Assembly: GCA_015039365.1 (NCBI GenBank)
Contig: WION01000701.1
Coordinates: 1-23,860, forward strand
Source: Amanita rubescens
Taxonomy: Eukaryota; Basidiomycota; Agaricomycetes; Agaricales; Amanitaceae
DNA: 23,860 bases
Direction of reading: 5' to 3'
Shown here: piece by piece, positions 19,476-23,860 of the stretch
Layout: each line of letters opens with the position of its first letter
How positions within the stretch are numbered: position 1 is the stretch's first letter
Position numbers and translations under genes: made by a program
Notes under the pieces: model-generated
Databases searched by the model: none
What the model was told of the DNA's origin: nothing
What the model saw: the letters and a program-made list of their open reading frames with translations, nothing else

Positions 19476-19565
19476 TGTACCACAAACAACATTTCGTGCT
19501 GTCCAAGTTCAGCAGTCGAAGTTGTAACATGGTCACGGTCACAGTTTTGTACCACCATGATTGCT
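19476..19565 (+). repeat. Diverged copy of the 5.5-kb palindrome core half
   Basis: TTTGTACCACAAACAACATTTCG..., CAGTCGAAGTTGTAACAT... and TACCACCATGATTG match, in the same order, the right arm at about 5568-5655 (CCCACAAACACTG, CAGTCGGAGTTATAACATC, CGCCACCATGATTG). The arm sequence is therefore dispersed and is not confined to the palindrome. Confidence 0.7.
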
Positions 19566-19714
19566 GAGGGTGGACTTGGGTTTCTGAGGTAATTGCAATG
19601 GTTTCTGGGGTTTATGAGGTCGCTGAATTCGATGGTGTAGTCGGCTTAGCGCGAAATTCAGTTACGGCTCCGCTAGACCATTTTTTTGCTGTATAAGGCA
19701 TTTCTCAAGCCTAG

Positions 19715-20863
19715 CTATGGAATCAGGTCTCTTATTTCCCAGGCACTGCCATATCTATATTACATATGTTATTAAATTTAATCACAGAGGATTTGTGACA
19801 TACTCCAACCAAGGCTGACCTGTTGAAGTCCTTGGTATGCCACTGCACTGGTGCAAGCAGCATCAGTGGAGACACTGCCAGTGCAAGGAAGAGGGGAAGA
19901 CGCATTTGAGAAGGGTCATTTCTTCTCAAAACATCTGGAACCTTGACATCACCCCAGCCCTGAAAAGATGTGATTAAATTTGGATGTGAACAGCAAGAAG
20001 ACAAATTTCACTTCAGAAAAACATTGAATATGACATGCAGCAAGAACCAGATTTTGACGGATGATGAAAGCATTTGCTTTCTGGGTGAATCTATGAAATT
20101 GCCCCCAAAGGCCATTGAGAGCATTTGACAACTTGTCATCTGGCACATAACTTTGTGCTGAATTCTCTCTGCCTGTCTCGATTGCCAGATAGCGATTTGC
20201 ATTCCCAATTAGTTTCTTGAGACTATGAATATGATGGAATGACTTGTATAAGTTATGTCAATTACAATATCAAAAAGTTGATGTAAATAGTGAATGCTTA
20301 CAGTGTTGTTCGGTGCTTTAAAGACCTGTTTATCATGCTGTGGCACAATGCCCTGGTCATCTGGGCAAAGTGTCCATGTCATGATATCACATAGACGGTA
20401 CATCATCATAATGTTAGTGGCCTTTGCAAAAAACTTCTGATACTGTAGTTTTTCATATTTCCTCTTTGCAATTTTAATCCCCATCAGAGAGCAAAAGTAA
20501 TGGTTGAACTGATGTACACCTCCAATATTTGGCATATCAGGAGCTGTGGTTACTTCATTTTCAGTTTTTTTCACTTTATTTGTAAACAACTGGATATTTG
20601 TTAACAGGGTGTTGTGGTACTACCAAACAAAACATGCTCACTGCAAATGTATCAGAAATGTGACCTGGAATGAGGTCTGGCCTGATGATGGCATCTGTAA
20701 ACCAGGGCAGAGAAGCCAAGAAAGGAGACTGGGAGCGGTCAAGAATAAGACTTGAGGCTGATTGACTGTCATTGCCAGAGTCGTTGGCAACACTAGTAGT
20801 GGTAGCTAAGTCCACATTGCTATCAGTGGTGTGATCAAGAACTGCAATGGAGGTTGATTGCAT
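19715..20863 (-). CDS. Five-exon gene of unknown function
   Basis: Minus-strand exons 20863-20642, 20589-20302, 20215-20012, 19959-19820 and 19754-19715 join in frame (phases 0, 0, 0, 2) to a 297-aa product ending at TAG 19717-19715. The introns are 52, 86, 52 and 65 nt; donors are GTGAGC, GTAAGC, GTGAAA and GTCAGC. The second acceptor (CAAG at 20216) is the least certain; a TCATAG 6 nt upstream would shift the frame. The start ATG has A at -3. The N-terminal ~60 residues are Ser/Asp/Thr-rich. Later landmarks are MPNIGGVHQFNHYF, a cluster MMMYRLCDIMTWTLCPDD, a helical LSNALNGLWGQFHRF and a hydrophobic LFLALAVSPLMLLAP that could be a short membrane or core helix. No known family is recognised. 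The gene is CpG-poor like its surroundings and abuts the palindrome array upstream. Confidence 0.6.
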
Positions 20864-21260
20864 GTTGCTGTGAATAGCTTTCTGTCATTCTTTCTGGCAA
20901 AAGCAGGACATGTAAACACACCTTCTGATTAGGCTGATCAGTAGTTAAGAATGTGGTATAGGGAGAATTATACATGAGCAAGCACATGATGAGCAAGGGA
21001 GTAAACATATACCTTTCAATGAGATGCAGAGGAGATGGTGAAAGATAAGGGGGCAATGATATGTACAAACAATATACCCACATATGGATTGATGCACAGC
21101 CATGAATTCTCACCTGCTGGGAGTGTCACATCCACTCTGGTTTGTGCAGTTGGTGCACACCAAGAAACAAACAATGTGAATGCACAGACAATCTGTCATG
21201 CGTCATGACAAGCAGTAGGTAATGCAGGTGCAACTTGCTGAGAAAAAGCAAGCATTGAAC
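20864..21260. other. Upstream region of the 20863 gene
   Basis: No gene is supported; the minus ORFs here lack codon structure. The stretch separates the five-exon gene from the first half-site of the palindrome array (21261-21288) and should contain the gene's promoter. Confidence 0.35.
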
Positions 21261-23820
21261 ACTGTGGCCAAGGAAATAATGTGGCAGTGTATGTCTGAAC
21301 AAAGCCAAATACATAAAAACACAGGTCTACAATGAGTGTCCAGCTAGCAATGTCAATTTCAATTTGCTGTCCTGCACCTGCCTTACTCTGCTACCTTACT
21401 ATATGGTTGCCTATAACTATAAAGAGGCATATCCACTGTCTAAGTCTCTGCATGGCATTGACACCTCTGTGAAGACAGGGTGGTACCACATTATTTCCTT
21501 GGCCAAGGAAATAATATGTGGCAGTGCATGTGCAAATAGAAACACATAAAAGTCATTACTAGTAGCTCCCTGTGGAGGGGTGCATTTCATGCAGTAGATC
21601 ATGCCAAACAGGATAAGAGCTTGCAATTTGACACTCAAGTATACCCTTTGAGAGATGGCAGCCATGACAGGTAAGCAGGGAGCTGCTAATGATCTTTGCA
21701 TGTTTGGTTCTATTTACAAATGCACTGCCACATTATTTCCTTGGCCAAGGAAATAATGTGGCAGTGTTGATTTGTTTGCTTTTGTCTTCCACCTGCCTTA
21801 CTCTGCTATTTTGCATGATTGCTTTATGTATAAAGAGGCATATCCTGCTGTCCAAATCACCCCATGGTATAAACTCTTTATGGAAACAGGGAGCTAACTG
21901 CAATGTCTGCCCTTTTGTGTGCTTGGTCCTATTTGGAAATGCACTGCCACATTATTTCCTTGGCCAAGGAAATAATGTGGCAGTGCATTTGAAAATAGAA
22001 ACAAATGCACAAAAGCAGGCATTGCAGCTGTAGCTTGCAGTGTTGAAATAGACACTTGGATTGGTGGAAGCTCTTGTAGACAATCATGCAAAGGTGTTGT
22101 CAAACAGGCAAACACAGAATAACACTGCAGAGAACTCTCATGCAAACAAATGGATGGTGCATAATGTGGCAGTGAATGTACAAATAGAATCATACATACA
22201 ATAAATGGGCATTGCAGTTGGCTTCCTGTTTCTATAAAGGGTTTATGTATGTCATGGGGAGATTTGAACAGCAGGATATGCTTCTTTATAAGCAATCATG
22301 CAAGGTGGCAGGTAGAAGACAAAAGCAAATAAATAAACACTGCCACATTATCTCCTTGGCCAAGGAAATAATGTGGCAGTGCATTTCCAAATAAGACCAA
22401 ACACACAAAAGGGCAGACATTGCAGTTAGCTCCTTGTTTCCATAAAGGGTTTATGCCATGAGATTTGGACAGCATGATATGCTTCTTTATACATATGTAA
22501 GCCATCATGCAAGATGGCAGAGTAAGGCAGGTAGAATACAAAAACAAATAAATAAACACTGCCACATTATCTCCTTGGCCAAGGAAATAATGTGGCAGTG
22601 CATTTCCAAATAAGACCAAGCACACAACAGCAGACATTGCAATTCACTCCTTGTTTACATAAAGGGTTTATGCCATGGGGAGATTTGAACAGCAGGATAT
22701 GTTTCTTTATACATAAGCAATCAATGCAAGGTAGCAGAGTAAGGCAGGTAGAAGACAAAAACAAATAAATAAACACTGCCACATTATCTCCTTGGCCAAG
22801 GAAATAATGTGGCAGTGCATTTCCAAATAAGACCAAACACACAAAAGGGCAGACATTGCAGTTAGCTCCCTGTTTCCATAAAGAGTTTATGCCATGGGGA
22901 GATTTGGACAGTTCCTTATACATAAGCAATCATGCAAGATGGCAGAGTGAGGCAGGTAAAAGGCAAAAACAAATAAATAAACACTGCCACATTATCTCCT
23001 TGGCCAAGGAAATAATGTGGCAGTGCATTTCCAAATAGGACCAAGCACACAAAAGCAGATATTGCAATTCACTCCTTGTTTCCATAAAGGGTTTATGCCA
23101 TGGGGAGATTTGAACAGCAGGATATGCTTCTTTATACATAAGCAATAGGGGGGCCCAAAGTTGCACATGGCATTGGCATATGCCGCTTTTGTCACATTTA
23201 GTCACAATTGTTCACACGATTAGAATATGTGCTGGTAGCTTGCTGCAACATTGTTTGGGTGCTGATCAGCTACTTAATTTGCATATGAGTTTCAATGTTA
23301 TACAATGGAATGTTTATCATCTAAGTCTGATCTGTTGGGTAGAAAAGGTCTATATATATGATATTGTGCATTACACTACAGTTGATTGTTTGGCTCAATG
23401 GTTAGTTTGGAAGTATGTTTTTATTTAGCTTAGGGTTCAAACCCGGGACGTGCACTTTATTTTTTTGTCTCTCCACTTGTGTATTATGTGCTGAGTGATT
23501 TGTTTGTAGTATAAATTATTATTGCAAGGTACAGTGGTGGTTCATTGTGCATTAAAAAAAATGCAGTTAGCTGGAATTGAACCCTGGTAATGCATTTCCA
23601 AATAGTAGGACCATGCACACAAAAGCAGACATTGCAGTTAGCTTACTAGGCATAAACCCTTTATGGAAACAAGGGGTGAACTGCAATGTTTGTTTTTTGT
23701 GTGTTTGGTCCTATTTGGAAATGCACTGCCACATTATTTCCTTGGCCAAGGAGATAATGTGGCAGTGTTTATTTATTTGTTTTTGTCTTCTATCTGCCTT
23801 ACTCTGCTACCTTGCATGAT
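21261..23820. repeat. Array of ~210-240 bp units, each with a 44-54 bp palindrome centred on TGGCCA
   Basis: Palindrome centres fall near 21267 (right half only), 21502, 21744, 21963, 22359, 22578, 22795, 23003 and 23745. Spacing within runs is 242, 219, 219, 217 and 208 nt. The copy at 21723-21766 is a perfect 44-bp palindrome, and the copy at 21937-21990 is perfect over 54 bp. The four copies at 22359-23003 share one mismatch (ATTATC on the left arm). Unit bodies run in one orientation from about 21330 to 21990, in the opposite orientation from about 22200 to 23150, and in the first orientation again at about 23620-23820. Conserved body words include CCATAAAGGGTTTATGCCAT, AAGACAAAAACAAATAAATA and GGGCAGACATTGCAGTTAGC. 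The long ORFs repeating ALPHYFLGQG come from reading through palindromes. Confidence 0.92.
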
Positions 23821-23858
23821 TAGTAGGGCTCAAAGTTGCACATGGCATTGGCATATGC
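23156..23858 (+). repeat. 28-bp direct repeat bordering the last array segment
   Basis: Bases 23156-23183 recur exactly at 23831-23858. Each copy lies just outside a unit body: one after the inverted run, one after the final forward unit. They could mark a boundary shared by array segments or an insertion junction. Confidence 0.85.
23391..23466 (+). ncRNA. tRNA-like pol III unit (A box, B box, T-run)
   Basis: TGGCTCAATGG at 23391-23401 fits an A box. GGTTCAAACCC at 23434-23444 fits a B box, about 43 nt downstream. A run of seven T at 23460-23466 could terminate pol III. Acceptor and T stems do not pair well, so it is a tRNA-derived sequence or SINE head rather than a working tRNA gene. Transcription is a possibility, not shown. 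Confidence 0.45.
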
Positions 23859-23860
23859 TG

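Noticed and set aside
21700..23205. Series of ORFs repeating ALPHYFLGQG and CLVLFGNA on both strands
   Set aside because: They arise because palindromic repeat units lack stops in some frames; the same peptide appears on both strands and shows no intron or start context.
21261..23820. CRISPR-like array
   Set aside because: Units are over 200 bp, repeats are long palindromes with similar bodies rather than unique spacers, and the sequence is eukaryotic.

Overview
The window looks like nuclear DNA of a basidiomycete fungus, probably an Agaricomycete. The genes are cut by many short introns (about 50-90 nt, GTRNGT/GC...AG). Two genes resemble SPT5-like (KOW-repeat) proteins of the kind multiplied in mushroom genomes. 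A third has the layout of a dispersed Agaricomycete family of unknown function that I recognise from memory only. No sequence search was run.

Left part (1-13.9 kb, CpG-containing, gene-bearing). A 5'-truncated three-exon gene with a SAP-like C-terminus (+, 3-891) faces a large three-exon gene (-, 4201-1511) across a TGACT-repeat block. From 4.3 to 7.9 kb there is no gene. This stretch holds a ~1.2 kb imperfect palindrome built from a dispersed repeat carrying the near-palindrome GTCCGGCCAGGCCGGAC, plus (GGTT)n tracts and a 69-bp tandem duplication. Then three genes run on +: a small NLS-bearing protein (7927-8755), an SPT5-like protein starting 31 nt after it (8786-10665), and a second SPT5-like protein with a poly(Val-Asp) tract (11468-13853). 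The two SPT5-like genes share an intron position in their KOW region. Three genes (the 4201-1511 gene and both SPT5-like genes) each need exactly one nucleotide skipped (+1) to stay in frame.

Right part (13.9-23.9 kb, AT-richer and CpG-poor). It is mostly repeats. A 1.07 kb foldback element of TGACTA repeats has 7-bp target duplications and tRNA-like pol III boxes in its arms. A second foldback element of the same class follows, then several small tandem arrays, a CCHC zinc-knuckle remnant (retrotransposon gag-like), and a five-exon gene of unknown function (-, 20863-19715) recovered only by splicing. From 21.2 to 23.8 kb lies an array of ~210-240 bp units, each centred on a 44-54 bp palindrome. 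Between 21203 and 23183 I find no CpG at all.

The most interesting items are the palindrome array with its CpG void, the foldback element with pol III boxes, the giant palindrome, and the co-location of several uncharacterised, apparently multi-copy fungal gene families with repeated +1 frame breaks.
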